NCBI GenBank assembly: GCA_001643675.2
Contig: LSRY02000011.1
Span: forward strand, 62,001 to 126,000
Direction: 5' to 3'
Origin: Monocercomonoides exilis
Taxonomy: Eukaryota > Preaxostyla > Oxymonadida > Polymastigidae
Length of the DNA stretch: 64,000 nt
Position numbers and translations under genes: made by a program. The notes beneath the pieces are model-generated. The model did not search any database. It was not told the DNA's origin and saw nothing but the letters and a program-made list of their open reading frames with translations. Shown here one piece after another: positions 50,364 to 61,500 of the stretch (its first letter is position 1; the number at the start of each line of letters is the position of its first letter).

Positions 50364-50702
50364 TATATGTCTTTATTTTTTTGAAAAGTTCCATTTCTTT
50401 AATTATCTAAAAAAAATAAAAATTTCATTTTTCAATCAAATTTCTGTTCCCACTCACCAAATTTTTTTGTCAAGAAAATAAAATCTTGATAATGTGATTA
50501 ATTCCATTTAGTTGAAGTTTTGTGAATGGGAACAAAAATTGATTGAAAAATGAAATTAATATTTTATTTGAAAATTAAACAAAAGGAACTTTTCAAAAAA
50601 ATTTTGACAGTTCTATTTGATAAACAATATTTGAACCTTTGATCAAAAAACTGTTTGAAAATCAACACCATAAAAAAAATATGATTTCAAAAACAATCAC
50701 CC
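50109..50702. mobile_element. MITE-like element with 22-bp TIR
   Basis: GGGTGATTATTTTTGAAATCAT (50109-50130) and the reverse complement of 50681-50702 match at 21 of 22 positions. It is 594 bp long, has no coding capacity, and encloses the palindromic element at 50368-50609, so it is probably a nest of two insertions. Confidence 0.6.
50368..50609. mobile_element. MITE-like palindromic element, same family as 13271-13698
   Basis: Its ends, TGTC..ATTTTTTTGAAAAGTTCC and GGAACTTTTCAAAAAAATTTTGACA, match the family TIR. Both arms carry the TTCAATCAAATTTCTGTTCCCACTCAC-type segment in inverted orientation. At 242 bp it is a single palindrome, where the 13.3-kb copy has two. Confidence 0.7.
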
Positions 50703-50880
50703 ACCTGAAATAGAATCACACATATATATAATGAATGATGTAATTTTGTTTGTTATTTAATGTCACATGTTCTGTAATACACACTTTATAAACGTTTTAC
50801 TGTTCGATTAGAAAAGAAAAATATTTTTGATAGTCTTCAATCTCAAAAAATACATCAGAAGAACAAATTATTTATAGTAT

Positions 50881-50914
50881 GGTGTAAAACCCGAACATTT
50901 GCAAAAACCCGCAC
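50881..50914 (+). repeat. Left TIR of the pogo/Tigger-like transposon
   Basis: GGTGT followed by the 29-bp perfect repeat shared, inverted, with 54808-54836. Confidence 0.9.
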
Positions 50915-52175
50915 ATATCATCTTGAATAAAAAAAATGTTGTTGAAAATTGATAAAATGATGTTCATTTTTGTTAAAACTCAATGTCGTTTTCAAAAATT
51001 CATTTTCGTTCTTGAAAATTAACTATTTTGGTTCAATTTTCAGTTGATGAAAATTTTTGATACTTCTCATTTTTATTTTGATGTTATCTTTCATTTATTT
51101 CATTCTTTTTTGTTTGCAACAAATATCACTCAACTTTTGAAGAATTTTTGTCTTTGACATCTTTTTATAATGCGAAGTGAAAAAAACAGAAAAATTGAAA
51201 TCTTTTCTCAAATAATAAAATGCCAAAGAATTAACTGAAAATATAAATACATTCTTACAGCGAAACATTGAAAATTACTTCTATAACATGAAAAAAATAG
51301 GAAAATAATAACATTTATCTTATTTTCTTATTAAGCTGAAAAAAATATGAAAAAAGTCAATAGATGAAATAGATGAGATTCCATAGAATACCATTATTGC
51401 ATTATAACTTCAAATGGAAATGAAATTGCAGATTTATCATAATTACGATCATCACATTATTTTCAATCAAAACAATGGGTCCAAAACCCATAATAAAATT
51501 ATTTCTATCCAACAATGTTTCAGAAATTATTAAACTTTGAAGAACCGCATTTATGTGGTTTGTTCTTCGTGTTTGATTTTGATTTTGATATCAAAAAAAT
51601 AATATTTTGCTCTTTTCATAGACAATAGCACGATAATTTGTAGTGAATTTTTTTCGACAAGTTTTTCAATGAAATAAGTTTATTTTTATTGTTGCAGGTT
51701 TGTGGATCACTTATTTTCTTTGTCGAAAAATTTAGTACATTGACTATTATGCGATTTATTTTTTTAATCTGGAAATGAAATATATTGTTTTTCTCTTTTG
51801 TTTTTCTTTTTTCAAAAACGTTTTTTTTTCTTTTTCTTCTGAAAATTTTTGTTTCTTTTCAGTGAAAATGCTTATCCTTGCTTTTAAAGAAAAAATAGAG
51901 TCATCCTGATTCTTAATCAAGAATTATTGAAACTTGTAGTTGGAAACAACCCCATTAACAAAATGTTTGACAATCACATTGCATAGTGATTTCCTGAATG
52001 ATTATTGTTTGATTTGAAGAGATTGAAAAGGTTTGTTATGTTTTACAACTTTTCACGAAAGTTAATTTCTCACAAATCATTTCTTTGGATTATTTTCACT
52101 TTCATCAGAATCCGTAAAAAGAACATATTGCTCGGATAACCTTTTGGGCAAACCTTTCACTGATCTCATGGAATA

Positions 52176-54612
52176 TTATTTGTGCAATTTTTTTCCATCC
52201 GAATCTTCTTCTTCGTTGGTTGATGAAAGATCTTCTTCTATATATTCGCTGCTGTCTAGATCTCTTTTTTTCTTTTCTTTCGATTTGTTTAATCTGTTGG
52301 AATGATGATCAGTCTCTGAAGATTCATCTTCAGAATAATTAGAAGAACTCGATAAATCAGTCACTTGTTTTCGACCATCAGGTTCATCCAAATGATCTGA
52401 CCGGCACAGAATCAGTCTTTTCTGTTTGTTTTTTCTTCTGAAAACACGAACGACCAAAATATTTTCTTCCCCTTCTTGTGAATCAGTTGGATCTGATTCG
52501 AAATCTGTTGAACATGAGTTATCGTTAGGCTCAGTATCGTCGCTAGTGTTTTCATTAGAAGTGATGTTTGAAAGCTTTGAATCAGTAGATATTATTTTTG
52601 AAGATGAAGGTCTTTCCTTTTTATTTTTAATCGTTTTTTGATTAATATTTGTTATGTGAACATTCTCAACTCTTTCATCATCACAAATAGACTTTTTCTC
52701 TTCAAAAGCTTGCCATTCCTTCAGAACTGCTGTTGATGTAATTAGTTTACCAGAGATGGACCATCGGTTCGTCTGTCTAGCCGGTTTTACGCCGAAAGGT
52801 AAGTAATCCAAAGTGCGCCTCAGTACATGAGATATTCGAGAAGACGTTATTCCAGCTTCGTAGAACCAATGCCGTATTACTCTTGGGGCCATCGCGTAAT
52901 AAGAGCAATCTGCGATGGCTTGGACAAAAGGTAAAAATTCTGTTTTCATTTTGCTCACACTTGGTTCATTTCGAACATTTTTCAATTGCTTTTTGAGTGC
53001 CGCATTAGGTCCGAGATCAAGTGGCTGAAGGATATGGGATGAATGTGCTGGTAGCACAACGACATCCACGTTTTCTTCAGAAAACTTTTGCCACAGCTGG
53101 ATATTTTGTCTTGAAGAATGGCCGTCAAGAATAATTAAAGCAGAAGGAAATGAATGGCTTGTTTTTTCTTCAGATATTTTTTCATGTTGAGTTATTTCTT
53201 TTTTCGATAAGTTTGCTTTCGGCAGATGAGCGTCATTCTTTATCCACCAATCTCTATTATCGTCTTCTTCAAATAGAAATATTCCTTCATCAGAACAATT
53301 TGAATGAGTTTCATCATGAAAGCTTGAAATTACACAATAACATCAACTTTAGGAAATCCATCTGATGGAATTTGAAAACTCTTTTTGATTCGAAAAGAAT
53401 TTTCAAACTCTGAAAATTCTTTCAAAGTGTCAGATACGGATTGGTGCAGTTGCTGCAACGCTTGTATTCCGTCTCCTTCCGAATGCATTGTATTCGAAAG
53501 TTCCAGTTTGTCAGAACATATGGATTCCTTGTGACTTTTTTCATTATCACAATGATCTTTGGATTTTGGGGGTTTTGTCGGTGAATCTGAGTTATATAAT
53601 GGAAATAGTTCTGATCGAGCTGATGAATGCAATACAATAGATTCATGATCGTCTGCGTCTTGAAAATTTTGTTGTGTTGTTTTTTCACCAGTTTCATTCT
53701 TTTTCATTTTCTGTTCGCAATTTTCTAACCTTTTTTCTTTCGTTTTCAATTCACCAGATTTCTTTTGGCATATTTCATATTGATATTGTAGTATTCTTTC
53801 CACAATTTTTCTTTGCTTCTGTATGAAAGGAAGAACATGTTCTAACATAATTTTTTCAAACAGTTCCTTTGTCATCCATCCTTTTTGAGAAGAATGCAAT
53901 ACAAACGAATCGTCATTCCATTGTTCGTTTATTTCTTTTTCATAATTTGAACTTAAAAGAAGATGAGAGGGGAGATGATATCCATCAGCTCTCACGATGA
54001 ATAAAAGAGTTAAATGACGAAGAGGAGGTGTTTCTAAACATGGCAAGTATTTGCATTTTTCATTAGCAATTCTTTTCCTATGATGAAGACAATTGGACTG
54101 ACAACTTGTTTCGTCCAATTGTAATATTAATGAAGGATGGTATTTTTTCTTCAGCATCAAAGTTCGCAAATGAGAAAGAAAAGACTGTATATTTTCTTTT
54201 AACGATGCTCTCAAGCGTGCATGATCAAGTCGAACTGGATTTATAATGCGCAATTGTTTTTGCCTAGATAAAAAATCGTAAACCCATCTTAAACTCGGTG
54301 TTTCGATATATTCAGAAGAGGCCGGAGATCTTTCGATTCGAATTTGTCTTGCCTTGATTGGGAAAAAAAGTTTAAAATTTCAAAATAAAAAAATCATACT
54401 TAAAAAAGAATGTCATAAACTTATGGCTGCTTCAAAACATTGTGCCAATTCAATATAATTTGAACAAGCTTCTCTTCTTCTTCCTTTGTCAAATATCGTG
54501 GCCTTCCATTTATACCAGATATCTCACCGCGAGATTCCATTCTATATGCTCTGTTTCTTCGAAAATATTCTTTTCTGGAATTATTCATATTTTCTGTCTT
54601 CACTTTTTGCAT
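52176..54612 (-). CDS. DDE transposase (DDE_1, pogo/Tigger type), one frameshift
   Basis: Cut-and-paste transposase of the enclosing element. Exon 1 is 54612-54439 (MQKVKTENMNNSRKEYF.., a helix-turn-helix-like segment with NGRPRYLTKEEEEKLVQIIL). A 86-base GT-AG intron follows, then exon 2 from 54352. Exon 2 has the second DNA-binding part (..PSLRWVYDFLSRQ..) and the catalytic core: first Asp in LILQLDETSC, second in ALIILDGHSSRQN and third in HSSHILQPLDLGPNAALKK. The reading frame changes once near 53330, between ..GFPKVD and ..SSFHDETHSN, so this copy needs one frame correction to be intact. The C-terminal ~180 residues are acidic and Ser-rich. It is on the strand opposite to its neighbours and is clearly mobile DNA. 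Confidence 0.85.
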
Positions 54613-54807
54613 TTCAAAAATTTGGATATTTTCTATTGACTGATTTCTGCAATATCTTTGGCTTTTTGAGAATAAAATATGGTATTTCTCCCATTATAAC
54701 AAATGCATTTTCATTCATATTAAAAATTCGTTCATAATTTTATGTGTTTATTAAAAAAACTTTAATTTAACAATATAAAATTTATGATGTTTCCAAAAAT
54801 CCAAAGA

Positions 54808-54843
54808 GTGCGGGTTTTTGCAAATGTTCGGGTTTTCGCACAC
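54808..54843 (-). repeat. Right TIR of the pogo/Tigger-like transposon
   Basis: Reverse complement of the left TIR over 29 bases (54808-54836), then CGCACAC at the outer end. Confidence 0.9.
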
Positions 54844-55177
54844 ATCAATAATATTGTGTGTGTTGAACAGATGCATTTAGCTCATAATACATGTTAACTT
54901 TTTTTTCCTTTTTCATAAGTTGACAAAATTATTTTAGATTACAAAAAGGAATAAGAAAAATAAAAAATTTAATTATCAAATTGTTTTAATTTAAAAGGAT
55001 TTGAGTAATAACAAAAATGAATTAAAGTGATCCAACAAGTGCGAACATAATGTTGAATTCATCTTTTGGATTTTTATTTTGAAATGCATGCAATTACTAA
55101 TATTGTTCTTTTCGATTATTTTATCCGATCCTTTTTTCATTGAGTAAATTAATGGTAAGATCAAACTTCCTTTTCGC

Positions 55178-55553
55178 ATGTCAAGCGATTTGCTCTGTAC
55201 TTACTTAAAAGTATCAGCTTATTTCGAACCTATTCCAGTTCACGTTGGTTTGTTTTGCTGTTAGGATGAATGATTTACATTTTTATAGATTTTGTATGTT
55301 CATCGGATGGATGGAAGAAACATGCGATGATTTATGACCAGGAGCAAAAAAAGTGGGTGATACAGTTTGACTATTATCCTCGAGGAAAGCATCAATGTAA
55401 GTTTTGTATTGATGGCTATTTGGTTTGCTTTGTTTCTAAAAGTACCAATTTAATAAATATTTGAATAATTATTTTATTTAGTGGAAATGTTTGGATAATT
55501 TACCAAAAGCTTATGATTCATCGGGAAACGAAAACAATGAAATTGAAGTTTAA
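55178..55553 (+). CDS. Small stand-alone CBM48 (AMPK-beta type) glycogen-binding protein
   Basis: Three exons with fitting phases (55178-55247, 55289-55422, 55482-55553; introns 41 and 59 bases) give 91 residues. The gene is easily missed because each exon is short. After MSSDLLCTYLKVSAY comes the whole domain: EPIPVHVDFVCSSDGWKKH (the strand and Trp of the sugar site), KKWVIQFDYYPRGKHQCKF, then IDGYLWKCLDNLPKAYDSSG and ending ..NNEIEV at TAA. These match the AMPK1_CBM/CBM48 consensus (..GKYEYKFIVDG..W and the NN-I-V end). No kinase-complex C-terminal domain follows, so it is a domain-only protein. It probably binds glycogen-like glucan; a partner phosphatase or kinase is possible but not shown. 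Confidence 0.85.
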
Positions 55554-56109
55554 TTATTAATCAACAATGTTTTTAAATCATTTCCTTTTCACTTCCATTT
55601 TCATCTCATCACACACATAAATTTTTTTTCGAGACAATAAGTATTTTTTTCTCGTTAAATTATTTTTATACATTCTTCTGTTCATTTGCTTGCGTTTTTG
55701 TTTTGTTCATTTCCCATTTCCTCCTCCCAAACATTCTCAATGAGCAAATCTGCAGAGTTGAAATTTCTTTTTTCCACGAAAAATGCACTCAAAAAAGTTT
55801 AAAATGTACATTTTATGTTATAATGAATAAATAAAATTAAAAATTAAGAAAAAAAAGTTTGAATGCTACGTTCTGTTCAAAAGAAAAATGAAGAAAAAAT
55901 CAACATTGTCCTTTAAAGGCTAAAGTACGAAAACACATATCATAAAATAGCAATAAATGCATGCTTTATAAATGGGAAAAAATACAATAATCTAAAAGGA
56001 CAGAAGAGAAAAGATCTCTCTCTCTCTCTCTCGTTAAAAATCAAAATATCAAATATCACGAAAACAAAAAGAAAAAAAAAAAAGGAAAACTTAGTTAGAA
56101 ATTGAACAG
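55554..56109. other. Convergent intergenic region
   Basis: This AT-rich stretch lies between two convergent genes. It contains a short (CT)n run at 56018-56034. Nothing else is recognised. Confidence 0.5.
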
Positions 56110-57034
56110 TTACAATTGTGATTGTGAAGGAAGACCAGAAGCAGACGGAGGAACATATCCTGTTGATGCTTCATAAGAAGTTGTTGTAATTGAAGAAGCA
56201 GAAGTTTGATTTTGCATTTGAGGTACATTTTCCCTTGTAAATTGCTTACAAATATATGCACAAACATAAAAATAACAATGAAATTTGAAAGAATGATTAA
56301 ATTATATTCAAAGAAAAAAATTTTAAATTAATGATTCAATATTTTAATAGCATAATAAAATCACAAACATCTTTCATCTTTTGATCATCTGGATCAGCAC
56401 GAAGGAAAGTGCTAATAAAATATATCGCACCCACAACGCAAGACCAAATTCCTGTTGCATATCCAGGCCAGACTTGCTCTCCAATACGAAGACCAAAACA
56501 CAGCGTTCCAGCACTAAATAAAAAATCATTTCGATTTCAAGTATAACATAATTAATAATTAATTGCACATACAAAGCCATAAAGAAAGCACGGTATCTTC
56601 TTGTCATGAGAAACGGAAAATATTTTAAGAATTTATTCCATTTAAACTCAGCGAAAAATAATAATGCTCCAAAGAATCTAATAAATATATATAAATAAAT
56701 AGATAGATAGATATGAGGATATAATTTATTGCGATACCACAAACATTAAATATAATGCAAAGAATATTGAAACAAGTCTGAAAGTTTTGAAGTATACAAA
56801 AGAAAGAATTCCCACTGCTATTAACAGAGGACCAGTCAAAAGAACACAAGTCTTAATTACTGTTAAAAATGCGCCAAGGTAATCCATTTTTGATGACGAA
56901 TTTCCCTGAGCTGGCTGCCCTAACTGAACATTTTGAGGAACTTGTTGTTGAACTGGATCAGGATATGTCGAAGCTATTGTCGCAGAATTTTCAGAGGCCA
57001 TACTTAATGGCTGATTTTGTGGGGGATACTGCAT
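56110..57034 (-). CDS. COPI-associated / TVP15-like membrane protein
   Basis: Four exons, all phases fitting: 57034-56745, 56677-56573, 56513-56369, 56244-56110; 224 residues. The N-terminal ~50 residues are hydrophilic, rich in Pro, Gln and Ser. Four membrane spans follow: ..VIKTCVLLTGPLLIAVGIL.., ..ALYLIFFGALLFFAEF.., ..RAFFMAFAGTLCFGL.. and ..IWSCVVGAIYFISTF... The signature GALLFFAEF, then TRRYRAFFMAFAGTL, fits the COPI_assoc family (TVP15 in yeast), Golgi proteins linked to vesicle traffic. The C-terminal tail is cytosolic, Ser/Gln-rich. The assignment rests on the span pattern and the AEF..RGLFY-like motif and is moderately sure. Confidence 0.72.
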
Positions 57035-57369
57035 TTAAATACTTATTAATTTTTGAGTATTTAATGTTTTTTAATATTTTGATCATAACCTAAATAAGTA
57101 TTTTTGGACAGAATCATTAAACAGCTTCAAAAACAGCATTCTCAATTTTTGAAGTGTTTTTATTAATTAAAAAAATGATTGAAATATTTTAATGATTGTA
57201 ATTTTCAAACTTTAACTTTTTGATAGAAATACTCTCTCCTTTAAGTTATTGAAGTTTGATGTAATGAAATATCTTAAAGGAAAAATTGAAGGAAACATGA
57301 TCAATAAGAAGTATACAAATTAAAAAAAAAATGTGAAAGAAAAATTTTAAAAGTGTATATGAATTGAAA

Positions 57370-58272
57370 TTAGAACAATGATGTTCCTTGTGAATGGTCA
57401 TCTTCTTCACTCACAGTTATATCTTCTTCTCTAATTGGCGGAACAATTGAATCATCTGTAACAACCTCTCTTTCATTGCTTTGAACCTTTTTTATATTTG
57501 CCTCATTCTTTAGCCTTTTGTATATGTCAATTGTGACAAATGTTCCAAAAACTGTTGCTATTGTAACTCCAATCCACATTAAAATATCTGCCACTCTCAC
57601 AAAAACAGTGCTATATTCGCCAATAAATACAGCAGTCATTACAAGATACTCAACGATAACATAAACGCACAACAGTACTTAATATTAGACAGCAACAATT
57701 GAATATAAAAAATGAAAAGAACATAATATTTAAAGAAAATTTTAGTTCTTCAACAAATGCATCAAACCTTGTCCAAAAAGTAATATTCGTTTCTTCAAAG
57801 CAACACCGAGAAGCGAAAATAATGCTCCAGTAACTGAAAAAAATGAAAAAAAAATCTTTTTTTTCACAAAATCAAAAAAACGTCCATACAGTAAACACCG
57901 GTAGCGCAAATATCAATAAAATGAACAAAGTGATAATATTTTGGATAGGAGGTTGCAGCTACAATGTGATAAATAAGCATCCATCCAGCTGAAAAATTAT
58001 AAATTAAAAAATCAACAAATTAGATATAATTTAAAGAACTCATGCCATATAAAGCACCAATTACAATTTCAATAATCTTTGCCGCTTTGTAATACTTTAT
58101 GGTCTTTGAAGAATTCCTTTCAGAAATAAAAAATATTATTGCACAAATTCCAAGGCCTATCATCCACAGTATCTTTATGGCCCCGTCTCCATTTAATATT
58201 CTATTTAACTATTTTGCAAGCAATGAAAAATTTCAAGTCAAAATTAAAAGAAACCTCTTTTTCAGTTGCCAT
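57370..58272 (-). CDS. Five-span membrane protein of unknown function
   Basis: Five exons with fitting phases: 58272-58255 (only MATEKE), 58208-58040, 57988-57890, 57833-57768, 57677-57370; 219 residues; introns 46-90 bases. Hydrophobic segments are ILWMIGLGICAIIFFI, IIEIVIGALYGMTGWMLIYH, DICATGVYFTGALFSLLGVA, LLFGQVLLCVYVIVEYLVM and ADILMWIGVTIATVFGTFV. A charged tail of ~50 residues (..KRLKNEANIKKVQSNE..) follows, presumably cytosolic. I recognise no family. It lies head to tail downstream of the Ser-rich gene, ~290 bases away, and next to the COPI-associated gene, which has a similar small multi-span design. Confidence 0.75.
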
Positions 58273-58560
58273 TTATCTTTAATAGAATTATGCCATCTTT
58301 GATCGAAAACTTTTTTCTTCCAATCACACGAGAAAGAAGTTATAATATGCAACATAACAATTTTTACATGAACAAAAATATTTCATTATTGTATTTTTTC
58401 TTTTTGAAGAGCACCCGAAAATCTTCTGACACGCTATATTCGATCCAGACGAGATTAGACTTTCCTTTGACCTTTTTCATTTCATGTTCATTTTTGTGGC
58501 ATATAACAATTTCAATTTTAATGTAAAGATAAAGATTAAAAAAAAAGATATTGAGAATAA

Positions 58561-61500
58561 CTAAAATGGAGGGGCTATTGTCAAAGAAGAAGAAGACAGT
58601 TGATTTATGGAAGAGTCACTCCTCTGCTCACAATCGCTTTCGTCGCTGTTTTTGTTCCAAACAGAAGGCAAATAGCGCAACGGCAGTGGAGGGACAGGCG
58701 AAAGAAAAGAATGCAACGTGTCTGACTGGCGAAGATAATTGTGTGATGAAGAAGAATACGGTGCTTTGGATGATGCTGCAGAATGACGTTTGTGGTTGTG
58801 CTTTGAATGGTGCTTAGAAGAAGAGGAGGAGGAGGAAGAGGAAGAGGAGGAAGAGGAAGAGGAAGATAATGATGAGATCGCAGCTGTTATTGAAGAAGAA
58901 GATAATAATAAATTTGCATCTGGCAATGTTTTCTTTTTGACACCATTCAAATTAGATTTGACAGGAACAGAATAAGAGAAAGAGGTATCAGAAGGAGCTT
59001 GTGAGCATATTGAATGTTCTGAAGAAGGAGAAGAAACAACATTTGGCTTCTCCAAACGAAACTTCAGATTGTCATTGACAGAGCTTGATGATGAGTTCAT
59101 CTGCTGATCTGCTTCTTTCTCTTTCTCTTTTCCTTTTTCTTTCTTATCTTTTTCTTCATCAGAATTGTGTTTTTGTAATTCAATAGATGCTCTTCTTTTC
59201 CTTTCTTCTTTCTTTTCCTTCTTTTCCTTTTTCTCTTTCTTTTCTTTCTTTTTTTCATTTCTGTTGATGCTTCTATCTTCTTCCTCATCCCAGTCGCTTT
59301 CATCATCGTCATCATCATCATTCATTTTGTTCTTTTTCTTCCAACTTTCCTCTTTCCTTTCTCTTCCTCTCCTTCTGCTTCCTTTCCTTTTCTGCATATC
59401 ATCTTCATTTTCCATATGTTTTGAATGATTTTCCTTTTTCACTCTGTTGAATGGACGATGCTTCACATTTGACATTTGCACACAAAATGGCTTGTGGACA
59501 GTTGAATTTGAAGGATTGGCACTCAAATTGCGTTTGACAGACAGCAAAAGCTCTTCAATGCGATGCAGTTTGCGTGAAAGACGCTTCTTCGAAGGAGGAA
59601 GAGAAGAAGAAGAAGAAGAAGAAGAAGAAGAAGAAGAAGAAGAAGAAGAAGAAGAAGAAGAAGAAGAAGAAGAAGAAGAAGAAGAAGAAGCAACAAATGA
59701 ATCATCAACAGAATGTGAAAGAAGATTTTTATTGTTGTGCTTTGATGATCTTGTCTTGCTAACAGAAGATGATTTGACATGAGAACATGTCAAATTTCTT
59801 TCAGAATGCATTGAGCGACGTGAATGTTCAGAAAAATGTCTGAACTTTCTCTTTTCTTGCTGTGAAACAATTGATGAGTCTGATGATAAATCATCATCTT
59901 GTTTTGGAGAAGGCAAATGATGATGATGATGATGAAGGTGATGGTGATGATGCTTCAAAAGATAACCAATTCTTCCTTTGGTTTGCTTCTGATGTTCTCT
60001 TTTGTGTGAACAAGGTTCATTCAACTTCTTGTTATGCTGTCTGCTTCTTTCATTTGGCATCTCTTCAGATTGCGATGAAATTTGAGGAAGATCTTCCTCT
60101 TCTGTTCTGAGTGAATGACAACGTGTCGAATCTAAATCAGTTTGAGAAGAAGAAGAAGAAGAAGAAGATGTTGATGATGAAGAAGATGCTGAAGAAGAAG
60201 AAGAAGAAGAAGTTGCATTTTGAGCAGAATGAGGTGTTGAGACGATGACATGATCAGGTGTTGTGTTGATGACTGGAGACAAAGAAAGAGACGAAGGCAT
60301 TGGATTGGATGGAGTGAGGGTGTATGATGGATGCGATGGAGTGGAAGAAGAAGAAGAAGAAGAAGAGGAGGAGGAGGAGGAAGAAGAAGATGGCAATGTA
60401 ACATTTGTGAATAAAGCAGGAGCAGCAATGATCGAACTTAAGCTTTCTGAGCAGAATGGAATGTTCTGTTTGTTTTGAGTGTCGAATGAGAATTGAATGT
60501 GAAGGGGAGGTGTTTTTGTGCGGTGGGCAGAGACAACACTTGTGGAAAGAGGAGCATTCAAAGAAGAAGAAGAAGAAGATGATGATGATGATGCTGAAGG
60601 ATGAGAAGAAGAAGAAGAAGAAGAAAGAGAAGAAGAAGAAGATGATGATGAAATTGAATCACTTATTTGTTTTGAATGCAGATTTGTGTCTCTCTCGTTT
60701 GTTGTATTGTTTGAAGGGGTAGAATGAAAAGAAGGATTTTCCACAGAAAGCGAAGAAGGGAAATAAGAAGGGGTTGAAGTGACATAAAAAGGGGAAGAAG
60801 GAAAAGAGTTTGAAATGACAAGAGGATTGAGAGGAGTTTGAGAGGAAGAGGTTGATTTCTTGTTGGCTGTTGATATTCTTCTTTCTTGTTTGGACTCATC
60901 AACAGACACTAATTCTTTCTCTGCTTCATTTTCTTTTATTTCCTTTTCTTCTTCTACTTCTTCTTCTCCTCCTCCTTTCTCATTCTCATTCTCTTCTTCT
61001 TCTTCTTCTTCTTCAATTGTCTTTTCTGAAATCAACGTGTTTAAAGAAGAAGAAGAAGACGAAGCAGAAACTGAAGCAGAAGAAGAAGTTCGAATTGTCC
61101 CTTTGCTTGCCGTTCCATCAAAATTTGCTTCTTCATCACTTTCATATTCCTTCTTCCTTTTCTTTCTCTTCTTCTTCTTTTTGATTGAAGGAGAAGAACT
61201 GAAAAGAGGAGATATTTCTGAAGAAGAAGAAGACGATGATGGAGCATTCTTTGAATTATCTTTCATATTCTTCACATTCTTTGCAACTTTCGTCTTTTTG
61301 TCTCTTTTCTTATTTTCATTCCTTTCTTCCTGTGTTCCATTTGATTGCAGCATTTCCTTTGGACAAGAAGACGAAGATGACTTTTGTTGAATTTGAGGGA
61401 TGAACTGAGAAGAAGGAGAGAGAAAAGGATTTGGAGACAGAAATTGATTGAAATATGGCTGAGATGATTGAAATGGAGAATTCGAAGGAGAAGAAAGAGG

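Larger units (their letters stand above)
48883..50880. other. AT-rich intergenic DNA with nested MITE-like elements
   Basis: No gene is recognised. Three overlapping small inverted-repeat elements occupy 49846-50702 and are listed separately. Confidence 0.5.
50881..54843. mobile_element. Pogo/Tigger-like DNA transposon, ~4.0 kb, with TIRs
   Basis: A perfect 29-bp inverted repeat lies at 50886-50914 (AAAACCCGAACATTTGCAAA..) and 54808-54836. It extends outward imperfectly to about 50881 and 54843. It encloses one transposase gene on the minus strand (52176-54612) and about 1.25 kb of AT-rich filler on the left. A clear target duplication is not visible. The TIR, single DDE-type gene and size fit a Tc1/mariner-superfamily (pogo/Tigger) element. 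Confidence 0.85.
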
